From NCBI GenBank assembly GCA_041749275.1, contig JBGTBQ010000161.1, forward strand, positions 1 to 14,202: a stretch of 14,202 nt of DNA, in the 5' to 3' direction. The notes under the pieces were generated by a model, which did not search any database, was not told the origin of the DNA, and worked only from the letters and a program-made list of their open reading frames with translations. The DNA comes from JBGTBQ01 sp041749275 (GTDB lineage Bacteria; Acidobacteriota; Blastocatellia; Pyrinomonadales; Pyrinomonadaceae). Positions 6,729 to 13,874 of this stretch are shown piece after piece. Both the position numbers and the translations under genes were made by a program. The first letter of the stretch is position 1. Every line of letters starts with the position of its first letter.

Positions 6729-7775
6729 ATGATGATGTGCAGGACATTCTTGCGGGCAGGTGCGCTCGCGGCGTGCGTGGCGCTCATGGGCGGGGCGGCG
6801 TCCGCCTCCGTCTCTTTCGCGGGCGCGCGCGACAATCAGGACAAGCCGAAGCAGGAGAAGTTGAAAGTGCCGGAAGCCGAAGCCAAGGCCGCCAACAAGG
6901 TCGGCGAGGCGCCGGACCCGGCGGCGAAACTTCAAGCCGCCGCCGAGTTCCTCAAGAAGTACCCGAAGAGCGCGGCCCGCCCGCAAATCGCCGAGCACGT
7001 GGCCGCGCAGGTCGGCGGCGTCGAGGACGCCGAGCAGCGCATCAAGTTCGCCGAGAGTTACCTCGCCACCTTCACGGGGCCGGGCGAGGCCGACCTCATC
7101 ACGCGCGACTTGCTCGACGCTTTCATCAGCGCCTCGCGTGAAGCGGATGCCTTCCGTCTCGGCAACGAGTGGCTCAAGCAGAACCCGGAAGACGTGGACA
7201 TCATGCGGCGGTTGGCGATTGTCGCCAGCAACGCCGCCATCAAAGGCAACAACGCCTACGTCGCGCAGGGGCAGCAGTATGGCGTGAAGGCCGCCGAACT
7301 GCTCGAAGCCGACAAGAAGCCCGACGGGACGGACGATGCGAAGTGGGCGGAGTATAAGACGCGCTGGCTGCCCGCCACCTACCGCGAGGTCGGCGTCCTC
7401 GCCATGCGCGCGAATGATAAAGCCGCGGCGAAGACGAACATGGAGAAGGCCGCCGCGCTCAAGTCTTCCGACCCGGTCGTCTATCTGGTTCTGAGCGACT
7501 TCGCCAACGACGAGTACAACCAGTTGGCGAAGCAGTATCAGGAGATGCCCGCCGGGGCCGAGAAGAACGCCCAGCTCAAGAAAGTTCAGGAGACGCTCGA
7601 CCGCGTCATCGAGGTCTACGCGCAGACCGTGGCGGTCACACAGGCGAACGCGCAATACACTCAGGCCAGCCAGCAGATCCGGCAGGATTTGGAGGGCTAC
7701 TACAAATACCGTCGCGGCTCGACGCAGGGGCTTCAGGAGTTGATTGACAAGTACAAGATACCCGCCTCGCAGTAA
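6729..7775 (+). CDS. Secreted TPR-like helical repeat protein of unknown function
   Basis: A 348-residue protein with an N-terminal signal peptide (positive MMMCRTFLR, hydrophobic core to about residue 24, likely cut near ASA-S at 26). A charged linker rich in K, E, Q and P follows (about 34-60). The rest is all-helical and tetratricopeptide-like: pairs of amphipathic helices such as AAAEFLKKYPKSAARPQIAEHV (split across about 70-90), ADAFRLGNEWLKQNPEDVDI, and AAKTNMEKAAALKSSDPVVY near 237-256. LAAC at 13-16 resembles a lipobox, but the hydrophobic stretch continues past it, so signal peptidase I is more likely. It would be periplasmic and probably a protein-protein scaffold. AGGAG at 6717-6721, seven bases before the ATG, supports the start, although ATG 6732 or 6735 is possible. 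No specific family is recognised. Confidence 0.75.
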   Translation: MMMCRTFLRAGALAACVALMGGAASASVSFAGARDNQDKPKQEKLKVPEAEAKAANKVGEAPDPAAKLQAAAEFLKKYPKSAARPQIAEHVAAQVGGVEDAEQRIKFAESYLATFTGPGEADLITRDLLDAFISASREADAFRLGNEWLKQNPEDVDIMRRLAIVASNAAIKGNNAYVAQGQQYGVKAAELLEADKKPDGTDDAKWAEYKTRWLPATYREVGVLAMRANDKAAAKTNMEKAAALKSSDPVVYLVLSDFANDEYNQLAKQYQEMPAGAEKNAQLKKVQETLDRVIEVYAQTVAVTQANAQYTQASQQIRQDLEGYYKYRRGSTQGLQELIDKYKIPASQ

Positions 7776-7776
7776 C

Positions 7777-7855
7777 GCGACATCGTGGGTCGCGGATGAG
7801 CGGATTGAAGACAGCACGGCTCTCTTCAATCACGAATCCGCGTCCACGATGTCGC
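7777..7855. repeat. Long imperfect hairpin between the TPR-like and CGTase genes
   Basis: The arms 7777-7811 and 7823-7855 pair through three blocks: GCGACATCGTGG with CCACGATGTCGC, CGCGGAT with ATCCGCG, and GATTGAAGA with TCTTCAATC. Small internal bulges lie between blocks and the loop is 11 bases. It begins two bases after the TPR-like stop and is not followed by a U-tract. Likely roles are 3'-end protection or transcript separation before the CGTase. It differs in sequence from the other palindromes here. Confidence 0.7.
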
Positions 7856-7919
7856 ATGGCACCCTCGCCCAACCTGCCTCGCACATCTCACAAGGGGCGC
7901 TCCGCCGCCCGAACGCATC

Positions 7920-7943
7920 CGCGGGAGGTTTCCCGCGCAGGAG
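7920..7943 (+). promoter_or_regulatory. Leader hairpin and Shine-Dalgarno of the CGTase gene
   Basis: CGCGGGA (7920-7926) pairs with TCCCGCG (7931-7937) around a 4-base GGTT loop. It ends one base before AGGAG (7939-7943), which is eight bases before ATG 7952. The ribosome site fixes the start and excludes the longer in-frame ATG at 7796, which would sit inside the preceding hairpin and hide the signal peptide. The stem could protect the mRNA or modulate ribosome access. Confidence 0.6.
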
Positions 7944-7951
7944 AGTTTCAC

Positions 7952-10099
7952 ATGAAAAGATTTCCGAGCGCCGCCCCGTTCTTAACATCACTCCTCATCA
8001 TTTTCGTCGCCTTCGCGCCGTTCACGGCTACGGCGGCGGACTTCAAACGCGAAGTCATCTACCAGATCATCACCGACCGTTTCTTCGACGGCAGCACCGC
8101 GAACAACAACCCCTCGCAATCGTCCGGTCTCTACGATGCGACGAAGACGAACTGGCGGGCCTACTGGGGCGGCGACCTGCAAGGCATCCAGCAGAAGATG
8201 TCTTACCTCGCCGGGATGGGCGTCACCGCCATCTGGATTTCGCCGCCGGTGGACAACCTCAACACGAACATCCCCGACGGGCAGGGCAACCCGACCGCCT
8301 CTTATCATGGCTATCAGGGACGCGACTTTAAACGCGTCGAGGAACATTCGGGCAATGCGTCGAACACGTGGACGGACTTCGACAATCTCGTCAACGCCGC
8401 GCACGCCGCCGGCATCAAGGTCATCGTGGACTTCGCGCCCAACCACTCGACGCAGGACAACGCCGGAGAGTTCGGCGCGCTCTATGACAACGGCACGTTT
8501 TTGGGAAACTACACCAACGACACCAACGGCTACTTTCACCACAACGGCAACATCCAGAACTGGGACGACCGTTATCAGGTGCAGTACTACACGCTCTTCA
8601 ACCTCGCCGACATCAATCAGACGAACCCGACCATGGACGGCTACATGAAAGCGTCGGCCCAACTCTTCCAGCAGCATGGCGTGGACGGCTTTCGCATTGA
8701 CGCCATCAAGCACATCACTTGGGGCTGGCAGTATTCTTTAGCCAACTCGATCTACACCAACGGCGACAGCTTCCTCTTCGGCGAGTGGTATCAGGCCGGC
8801 ACCAACGACCCGCTCTACCACGACTCCTACAAGTATGCCAACAAGAGCGGCATCTCGATGCTCGACTTTCCCTTGAACACCGCCATCCGCAACGTCTTTG
8901 GCTCAAACGCCAACTTCAGCGAGATTGACGCCGTGCTCACGCAGGAGGCGAGCAACTTCACTTGGGACGAAGACCTCGTGACCTTCGTGGACAACCACGA
9001 CATGACGCGCTTCCTGTCGCTCAACAACAACAACAACCGTTTGCATCAGGCGATGGCCTTTATCTTCACGCAGCGCGGCATCCCGTGCATCTACTACGGC
9101 ACGGAGCAGTATCTGCACAACGACACGTCGGGCGGCGGCGACCCGTACAACCGCCCGATGATGAACGCCTTCTCGACCTCGACGACCGCCTACACTTTGA
9201 CCAGCCGGCTGTCCACGCTCCGGCGCAACAACACGGCCATCCCTTACGGCTCGACGCAGCAGCGCTGGATGAACAACGACGTGTACATCTATGAACGCAA
9301 GTTCTACGGCAACGTCGTGCTCGTCGCCATCAACAAGAGCGGCTCGACGCAATTCAACATCACCGGCCTCAACACGTCGCTCCCGGCGGGCGCTTACACG
9401 GATTACCTGACGGGTCTCATCAGCGGCTCTTCGATCAACGTCACGGCGGGCACGGGCGGCAACAACCCGGTCGCGGCCTTCAACCTGCCGGCGAACACGG
9501 TCGCCGTCTGGCAGTTCACCGAATCGGGAGGCACGCCGCAGGTCGGCTCCATCGGCCCCACGGTCGCGCAGCCCGGCGTCAAAGTCACCATCGGCGGCAA
9601 AAACTTCGGCGCGACGCAGGGGAACGGGAACGTGAAGTTCGGGACGACGAACGCCGCCATCACCTCTTGGTCGGACACGAAGATCGTCGTCACCGTTCCG
9701 ACCGTGACGAACGGCAACTACAACGTGATGGTGACGAAGAACGGCGGGCAGGTCTCGAACGGCATCCAGTTCACGGTGCTGCAAGCGAAGCTCATCCCCG
9801 TCACCTTCACCGTCTACAACGCCAGCCCAACGCAGACGGGCGACTACATCTTTCTGACGGGCAACACCGTCGAACTCGGCAACTGGTCAACGACGTGGGA
9901 CGGGGCCACGGGGCCGATGCTCACGCCGAACTATCCGAACTGGTTCATCAACGCGAGCGTCCCCGCCGGCAAGACCATCCAGTTCAAGTTCATCAAAATC
10001 GCCGCGGGCGGCGCCGTCACGTGGGAGGCCGGCGCGAATCACACCTACACCGTGCCGACGAGCGGGACGGGCTTTGTGAACGTCAACTGGCAGTATTAG
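7952..10099 (+). CDS. cgt: Cyclomaltodextrin glucanotransferase (CGTase, GH13), secreted
   Basis: A 715-residue enzyme, the usual CGTase length, which converts starch to cyclodextrins by intramolecular transglycosylation outside the cytoplasm. The signal peptide is residues 1-29 (TATA-A). GH13 domains A/B span about 30-430, domain C 431-522, the IPT/TIG domain D 528-612 and the CBM20 starch-binding domain E 613-715 (FLTGNTVELGNW). Catalytic regions: DFAPNHS (160-166); GVDGFRIDAIKHI with nucleophile D250; FLFGEWY with acid/base E278; FVDNHD with D350. Lys253-His254 and Tyr212, aligned to the central Tyr195 of Bacillus CGTase, favour CGTase over ordinary amylase. The Ca site region DRFFDGSTANNNP is present. 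The loop after NHS (166-181) is five residues shorter than in B. circulans CGTase. A maltogenic amylase of the same architecture is the main alternative. The next gene encodes another alpha-glucan-binding secreted protein. Confidence 0.93.
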   Translation: MKRFPSAAPFLTSLLIIFVAFAPFTATAADFKREVIYQIITDRFFDGSTANNNPSQSSGLYDATKTNWRAYWGGDLQGIQQKMSYLAGMGVTAIWISPPVDNLNTNIPDGQGNPTASYHGYQGRDFKRVEEHSGNASNTWTDFDNLVNAAHAAGIKVIVDFAPNHSTQDNAGEFGALYDNGTFLGNYTNDTNGYFHHNGNIQNWDDRYQVQYYTLFNLADINQTNPTMDGYMKASAQLFQQHGVDGFRIDAIKHITWGWQYSLANSIYTNGDSFLFGEWYQAGTNDPLYHDSYKYANKSGISMLDFPLNTAIRNVFGSNANFSEIDAVLTQEASNFTWDEDLVTFVDNHDMTRFLSLNNNNNRLHQAMAFIFTQRGIPCIYYGTEQYLHNDTSGGGDPYNRPMMNAFSTSTTAYTLTSRLSTLRRNNTAIPYGSTQQRWMNNDVYIYERKFYGNVVLVAINKSGSTQFNITGLNTSLPAGAYTDYLTGLISGSSINVTAGTGGNNPVAAFNLPANTVAVWQFTESGGTPQVGSIGPTVAQPGVKVTIGGKNFGATQGNGNVKFGTTNAAITSWSDTKIVVTVPTVTNGNYNVMVTKNGGQVSNGIQFTVLQAKLIPVTFTVYNASPTQTGDYIFLTGNTVELGNWSTTWDGATGPMLTPNYPNWFINASVPAGKTIQFKFIKIAAGGAVTWEAGANHTYTVPTSGTGFVNVNWQY

Positions 10100-10110
10100 A
10101 GCGGATTACG

Positions 10111-10184
10111 GGTCAGAACCGCCTGCGGTAGCGGGCGGGTCTAACGCACGTTAGACCCGCCCGCTACCGCAGGCGGTTCTGACC
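10111..10184. repeat. Perfect 35-bp inverted repeat with 4-base loop
   Basis: Bases 10111-10145 and 10150-10184 are exact reverse complements around GCAC. The arms carry GAACCGCCTGCGGTAGCGGG, itself with internal symmetry (CCGC...GCGG). It begins 11 bases after the CGTase stop and could act as a strong 3' end or terminator, though no U-tract follows. The perfect match over 35 bp suggests recent origin or strong conservation. It resembles dispersed REP-type palindromes. Together with the next element it fills most of the 346-base gap 10100-10445. Confidence 0.85.
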
Positions 10185-10236
10185 ACACCGCCGTCCGTAC
10201 ACTGATGTATAAACCGATCTAAGAGACTGTTTGAAA

Positions 10237-10389
10237 AGCCCCATCAGGGGCGGAATGTTTGTAGCTCGCCCGGTGCTAATGTTTGCCCGTAGCTCCGGAG
10301 GAGCGGAATGTCGGTTTACCTTCCGCTTCTACCGGAGCTGGCTCACCGTCGGTCACACTGGCTACAAACATTCCGCCCCCGACGGGGCT
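10237..10389. repeat. Nested multi-arm palindromic element, about 153 bp
   Basis: The outer arms 10237-10265 and 10361-10389 match at 27 of 29 positions and contain GGGCGGAATGTTTGTAGC. Inside, 10291-10308 and 10321-10339 form a second stem (AGCTCCGG...CCGGAGCT plus AGCGGAA/TTCCGCT). The words CGGAATGT and GTAGC recur in inner and outer arms, so the element may be a duplication of one hairpin unit. It is non-coding and lies between the CGTase and the CBM48 protein gene, ending 56 bases before the latter's ATG. Confidence 0.75.
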
Positions 10390-10445
10390 GCCCGAAACGG
10401 CATCTTTGTTTCGCGTGTTGTGTGGGGCTTCAAGGGGGCAGACGG

Positions 10446-11120
10446 ATGAGAAAGATTCTGGCTCTAACGTCGTTGCTTTCGCTGCTCGTCGGTGTGTGTG
10501 CGGCGCAATCGTCGCAGTCCGCGCCGCAAACGAAGGCGGAGGAGAAGGCGAAGCCGACAGCCAACCCGGAGGCGCTCAGAAAGTACGCGGGCCGCTACGA
10601 GCTGGAGGTCGGACTCATCCCCACCTCGACGCTCGACGTGACGGTTGAAGACGGCGCGCTGTGGCTAAAGCCGACGAACGTTAAAAAGCGCCGCCTCCTT
10701 CGCAAGTCCGGCGCGAGTTTCACCGATGAGGTCGAGGGCACGCCCATCAAATTCAACCGCGACGACGAAGGCCGCGTCGTCAGCGTCACCTTCCAGTACG
10801 AGGGCGAGGAGTTCACGGCGCGGCGCATGGAACTCCCGCCGCCGAGCCTGAAAGGCAACACCGTCTTTCGTCTGAAAGGCTACGCGGACGCCGGCATCGT
10901 CGCCGTCGCGGGCAGCTTCAATAACTGGAACCAGTCCGAACTTCTCTTCGGGCGCGAGGGCGACGAGTGGGTCTGCCGCGTTGACCTCAAGCCCGGCATT
11001 TACACCTACAAGCTCATCGTTGACGGCAACTGGCTGCTCGACCCCGCCAACCCCGCGACGCAGGAGGACGAGGCCGGGAACGTCAACAACGTCCTCGAAA
11101 TCAAACCGGAACAGCAATAA
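10446..11120 (+). CDS. Secreted protein with C-terminal CBM48/AMPK-type glycogen-binding domain
   Basis: A 224-residue protein. The signal peptide MRKILALTSLLSLLVGVCAA is cut before Q21, and a K/E/P/A-rich linker runs to about 42. An all-beta region (43-128) starting YAGRYELEVG resembles the DUF3471-like module often found after beta-lactamase-type domains. The end (140-219) is an E-set/CBM48 domain: VAVAGSFNNWN, GIYTYKLIVDGNWLLDP and GNVNNVLEI. Residues that contact glycogen in AMPK-beta are kept: W161, K189, W196 and N214. It would bind alpha-glucans outside the cytoplasm and has no visible catalytic domain. AAGGGGG at 10432-10438 lies seven bases before ATG 10446. The in-frame ATG at 10308 lies within the palindromic element and would bury the signal peptide. 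Adjacency to the CGTase suggests a shared starch-related role. It ends 12 bases from the converging ATPase gene. Confidence 0.82.
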   Translation: MRKILALTSLLSLLVGVCAAQSSQSAPQTKAEEKAKPTANPEALRKYAGRYELEVGLIPTSTLDVTVEDGALWLKPTNVKKRRLLRKSGASFTDEVEGTPIKFNRDDEGRVVSVTFQYEGEEFTARRMELPPPSLKGNTVFRLKGYADAGIVAVAGSFNNWNQSELLFGREGDEWVCRVDLKPGIYTYKLIVDGNWLLDPANPATQEDEAGNVNNVLEIKPEQQ

Positions 11121-11132
11121 GCGGCGCGGCCC

Positions 11133-13847
11133 TCAGTTGAGCTTACCGAACCACCCGCGCCGCTCCGCCCACTTCGCCAGTTCCAGCACGGGCGAGACGG
11201 TGAAGGCCGCGGCGACAATAATCATCCAGTCCACCAGCGGCAGCTCGAAGGTGCCGAAAATCCTTTCCAGAAACGGCACGTACAGGATCAGCCCCAGCAG
11301 CACCAGCTCCCACAGGATGGCGATGTTGAGCCACTTGTTGGCGAAGGGGCGGCGCAGCACCGAATGGCGGTCGGAGCGGAAGTTGTAAGCCTTGAAGAAC
11401 TGTATGAGAACGAGCGAGACGAACGTCATCGTCATCGCTTCCTGAATGCCGCGCCCGGAGTTCAAAGCCCAGACGAAGAGGCCGAGGTTGACCGCCGCCG
11501 ACCACACCCCCCCGACCAGCATCAGCAGAATGACGGGGCGCGTGAAGATGCCCGTGCGCGGGTCGCGCGGAGGCCGCCGCATGAGGTCGTCTTCGGGCGG
11601 GTCCACCGCGAGCGCCAGCGCCGGCAGCCCGTCCGTGGCGAGATTGACGTAGAGGATTTGCACCGCGGTTAAAGGGAGCGGCAGACCCGCGAGCGTCGCC
11701 CCGGCCATCAGTCCAATCTCGCCGATGTTCGACGAGAGTAGGTACATCAGATATTTTTTGATGTTCGAGAAGATGCCGCGCCCCTCCTCGACCGCCGCGA
11801 CGATGGAAGCGAAGTTGTCATCCGTCAGCGTCATCGCGGCGGCCTCCTTCGACACATCCGTGCCGGTGATGCCCATCGCGATGCCGATATCCGCCTTCTT
11901 GAGCGCGGGCGCGTCGTTCACGCCGTCGCCCGTCATGGCGACGACCTGACCGCGTTTCTGAAGCGCCGTGACCACGCGCAGCTTGTGCGCCGGCGAGACG
12001 CGCGCACATACCTCGACCGACTCCACCGCGCTCTCTAACTCTTCGTCGCTCATCGCCTCAAGCTCCGGGCCGGTGACGACCCGGCCCGCTTTGCACAGGC
12101 CCAACTCGTCGGCGACCGCTTTGGCGGTGAGCGGATGATCGCCCGTAATCATGATGACCTTGATCCCGGCATCTTCGCATTCACGGACGGCGGCGCGCGC
12201 TTCGGGCCGCGGCGGGTCAATCATCCCGATGAGTCCCAGCAGCGTCATCTCGGCTTCGGCGTCCGCGGGCGCGGCGTTCGGCTTGTGGGCGATTGCCAAC
12301 ACCCGCAGCGCCTCGCCCGCCATCCGCTGCGCGGCTTCGAGCACCTCGCTCCGGCGCGCGTCGTCCAGCGGCGCTTCGCCCTCGTCGGTCAACTGCCGCG
12401 CGCACGACTGGACGATGACCTCCGGCGCGCCCTTGGCGTAGGCCGCGACGCCCTCAGGCGTCTCGTGCAGCGTGGTCATGCGCTTGGTCTCCGCCGTGAA
12501 AGGGATTTCGGAGACGCGCGGGAACTGCTCATCGAGTTCCGCCTTGTCGAGTCCGGCCTTGGCCGCCGCCACCACCAGCGCGCCCTCGGTCGGATCGCCT
12601 TTGACCTCCCACTTGTCGCCGGCTTCGCTCCGCTCGACGCGCGCATCCGACGCCAGCGCGGCGGCGCGCAACAACAGCAACAGCGTTTCGGTCAGCTCGA
12701 AGGCCGTTCCGTTCATCGAAAAGGTTCCGCTCGGCTCGTAGCCCGTACCGGAGACTTCCAGCATCTGTCCGCCGACGAAAATCCGTCGAGCCGTCATCTC
12801 GTCTTTGGTCAGCGTGCCCGTCTTGTCCGAACAGATGACGGAGGTGCTGCCCAAGGTTTCGACCGCCGGGAGTCGGCGCACGAGCGCGTTGCGTTTGACC
12901 ATCCGTTTGACGCCGAGGGCGAGCGAGATGGTGACGACCGCGGGCAGTGCCTCCGGCACGACGGCGACCGCCAGCGCCACGCCGAAGATGAGCATCTCGA
13001 CGAAGGGCTGGCCACGGAAGAGGCCGAGGGCGACGATGACGAAGACAACCACGAACGCGACGCGGGCCAACGCCTTGCCCACACGGTCGAGGTTCGCCTG
13101 CAAGGGCGTCCGGCCCGTCTCGACCTCTTCGAGCATCCGTGCGATCTTGCCGAACTCCGTGTTCATGCCGGTGGCGGCGACGAGTGCGCGCCCGCGCCCG
13201 TAGGTCACCGCCGTGCCCGCGTAGGCCATGTTCTTCCTATCGCCGGTGGGCAGCCCGTCGCCTTCGAGCGGGCGGGTGTGCTTTTCGACCGGGGCCGACT
13301 CGCCCGTCAGCGCGGCCTCCACCGTCTGCAAGTTGACGGCCTCGACGAGCCGCAAGTCCGCCGGCACCTTATCGCCCGTCGCGAGCAGAACGAGGTCGCC
13401 CGGCACGATCTCGCGCGCCGGCACGCGCCGCTCGCGTCCGTCGCGGATGACGGTCGCCGTGGGTGCGGCCATCTCGCGCAAAGCCTCGATGGCGCGTTCA
13501 GCGCGGTACTCCTGCACGAAGCCGAGGACGACCGCGAAGAGCACGATGACGGTGATGGCGATGGCCTCGACCCCATGGCCGAGGAAGGCCGAGAGCGCCG
13601 TCGCGCAGAGGAGGATGATGATGAGGACGTTCTTGAACTGTTCGATGAGAATCGCCCACGGCGAGACGTGGCCCGCCGCCTTAAGCTCGTTCGGCCCGAA
13701 CTCCTCCAGCCGGCGCGCGGCCTCCGTGGCGGCGAGGCCGCGGGGCGCGGTTCGCAGACTCTCGAAACTCTCTTCGACCGTCAGCGTGTGCCACGACATG
13801 CTCGGCGCGGCGGTGACGGTGTAGCCGGGGATGGCTTCAACTGACAT
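11133..13847 (-). CDS. P2A-type cation-transporting ATPase (PacL/SERCA-like Ca2+ pump)
   Basis: A 904-residue P-type ATPase with all core motifs: TGES (181-184, actuator domain), PEALP (298-302, M4), phosphorylated D341 in DKTGT, KGAPE (472-476, nucleotide binding), TGDH (568-571) and GDGVNDAP (640-647). About ten membrane helices are present: four before the large cytosolic loops' end and six in 690-890. Ca2+-site residues of SERCA are conserved: E299, N707 and E710 (SSNIGEI), and N735, T738 and D739 (NLATDG). The Glu908 position of SERCA is Gln816 here (VLIQFFKAYN). This supports a Ca2+ or related divalent-cation exporter in the inner membrane, possibly with altered ion number. The N-terminal domain (20-60) is the usual cation-ATPase N domain. 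AGAGGAGA at 13856-13863, eight bases upstream, supports the start. The UspA-like gene lies 27 bases upstream, likely in the same operon. Confidence 0.92.
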   Translation of the reverse strand: MSVEAIPGYTVTAAPSMSWHTLTVEESFESLRTAPRGLAATEAARRLEEFGPNELKAAGHVSPWAILIEQFKNVLIIILLCATALSAFLGHGVEAIAITVIVLFAVVLGFVQEYRAERAIEALREMAAPTATVIRDGRERRVPAREIVPGDLVLLATGDKVPADLRLVEAVNLQTVEAALTGESAPVEKHTRPLEGDGLPTGDRKNMAYAGTAVTYGRGRALVAATGMNTEFGKIARMLEEVETGRTPLQANLDRVGKALARVAFVVVFVIVALGLFRGQPFVEMLIFGVALAVAVVPEALPAVVTISLALGVKRMVKRNALVRRLPAVETLGSTSVICSDKTGTLTKDEMTARRIFVGGQMLEVSGTGYEPSGTFSMNGTAFELTETLLLLLRAAALASDARVERSEAGDKWEVKGDPTEGALVVAAAKAGLDKAELDEQFPRVSEIPFTAETKRMTTLHETPEGVAAYAKGAPEVIVQSCARQLTDEGEAPLDDARRSEVLEAAQRMAGEALRVLAIAHKPNAAPADAEAEMTLLGLIGMIDPPRPEARAAVRECEDAGIKVIMITGDHPLTAKAVADELGLCKAGRVVTGPELEAMSDEELESAVESVEVCARVSPAHKLRVVTALQKRGQVVAMTGDGVNDAPALKKADIGIAMGITGTDVSKEAAAMTLTDDNFASIVAAVEEGRGIFSNIKKYLMYLLSSNIGEIGLMAGATLAGLPLPLTAVQILYVNLATDGLPALALAVDPPEDDLMRRPPRDPRTGIFTRPVILLMLVGGVWSAAVNLGLFVWALNSGRGIQEAMTMTFVSLVLIQFFKAYNFRSDRHSVLRRPFANKWLNIAILWELVLLGLILYVPFLERIFGTFELPLVDWMIIVAAAFTVSPVLELAKWAERRGWFGKLN

Positions 13848-13874
13848 GGTTGTAGTCTCCTCTGCGAATTTTTT

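Noticed and set aside
6729..6776. Lipoprotein signal (LAAC) in the TPR-like protein
   Set aside because: The hydrophobic core before the Cys is too short and continues beyond it, so an ordinary signal peptide fits better.
7796..7951. Upstream in-frame extension of the CGTase by 52 codons
   Set aside because: It runs through a hairpin, has no ribosome site and would bury the signal peptide. ATG 7952 has AGGAG at good spacing.
8903..9784. 293-codon - strand frame inside the CGTase gene
   Set aside because: Antisense shadow rich in Arg and Val; the + strand frame contains catalytic region IV and domains C and D here.
10308..10445. Upstream in-frame extension of the CBM48 protein by 46 codons
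   Set aside because: It crosses the palindromic element and would hide the signal peptide beginning at 10446.
12135..13844. Long open frame (569 codons) on the + strand opposite the P-type ATPase
   Set aside because: It is antisense to a gene with every P-type ATPase motif. Its translation is Arg/His/Asp-rich with no recognisable domain, as expected from the complementary strand of GC-rich DNA.
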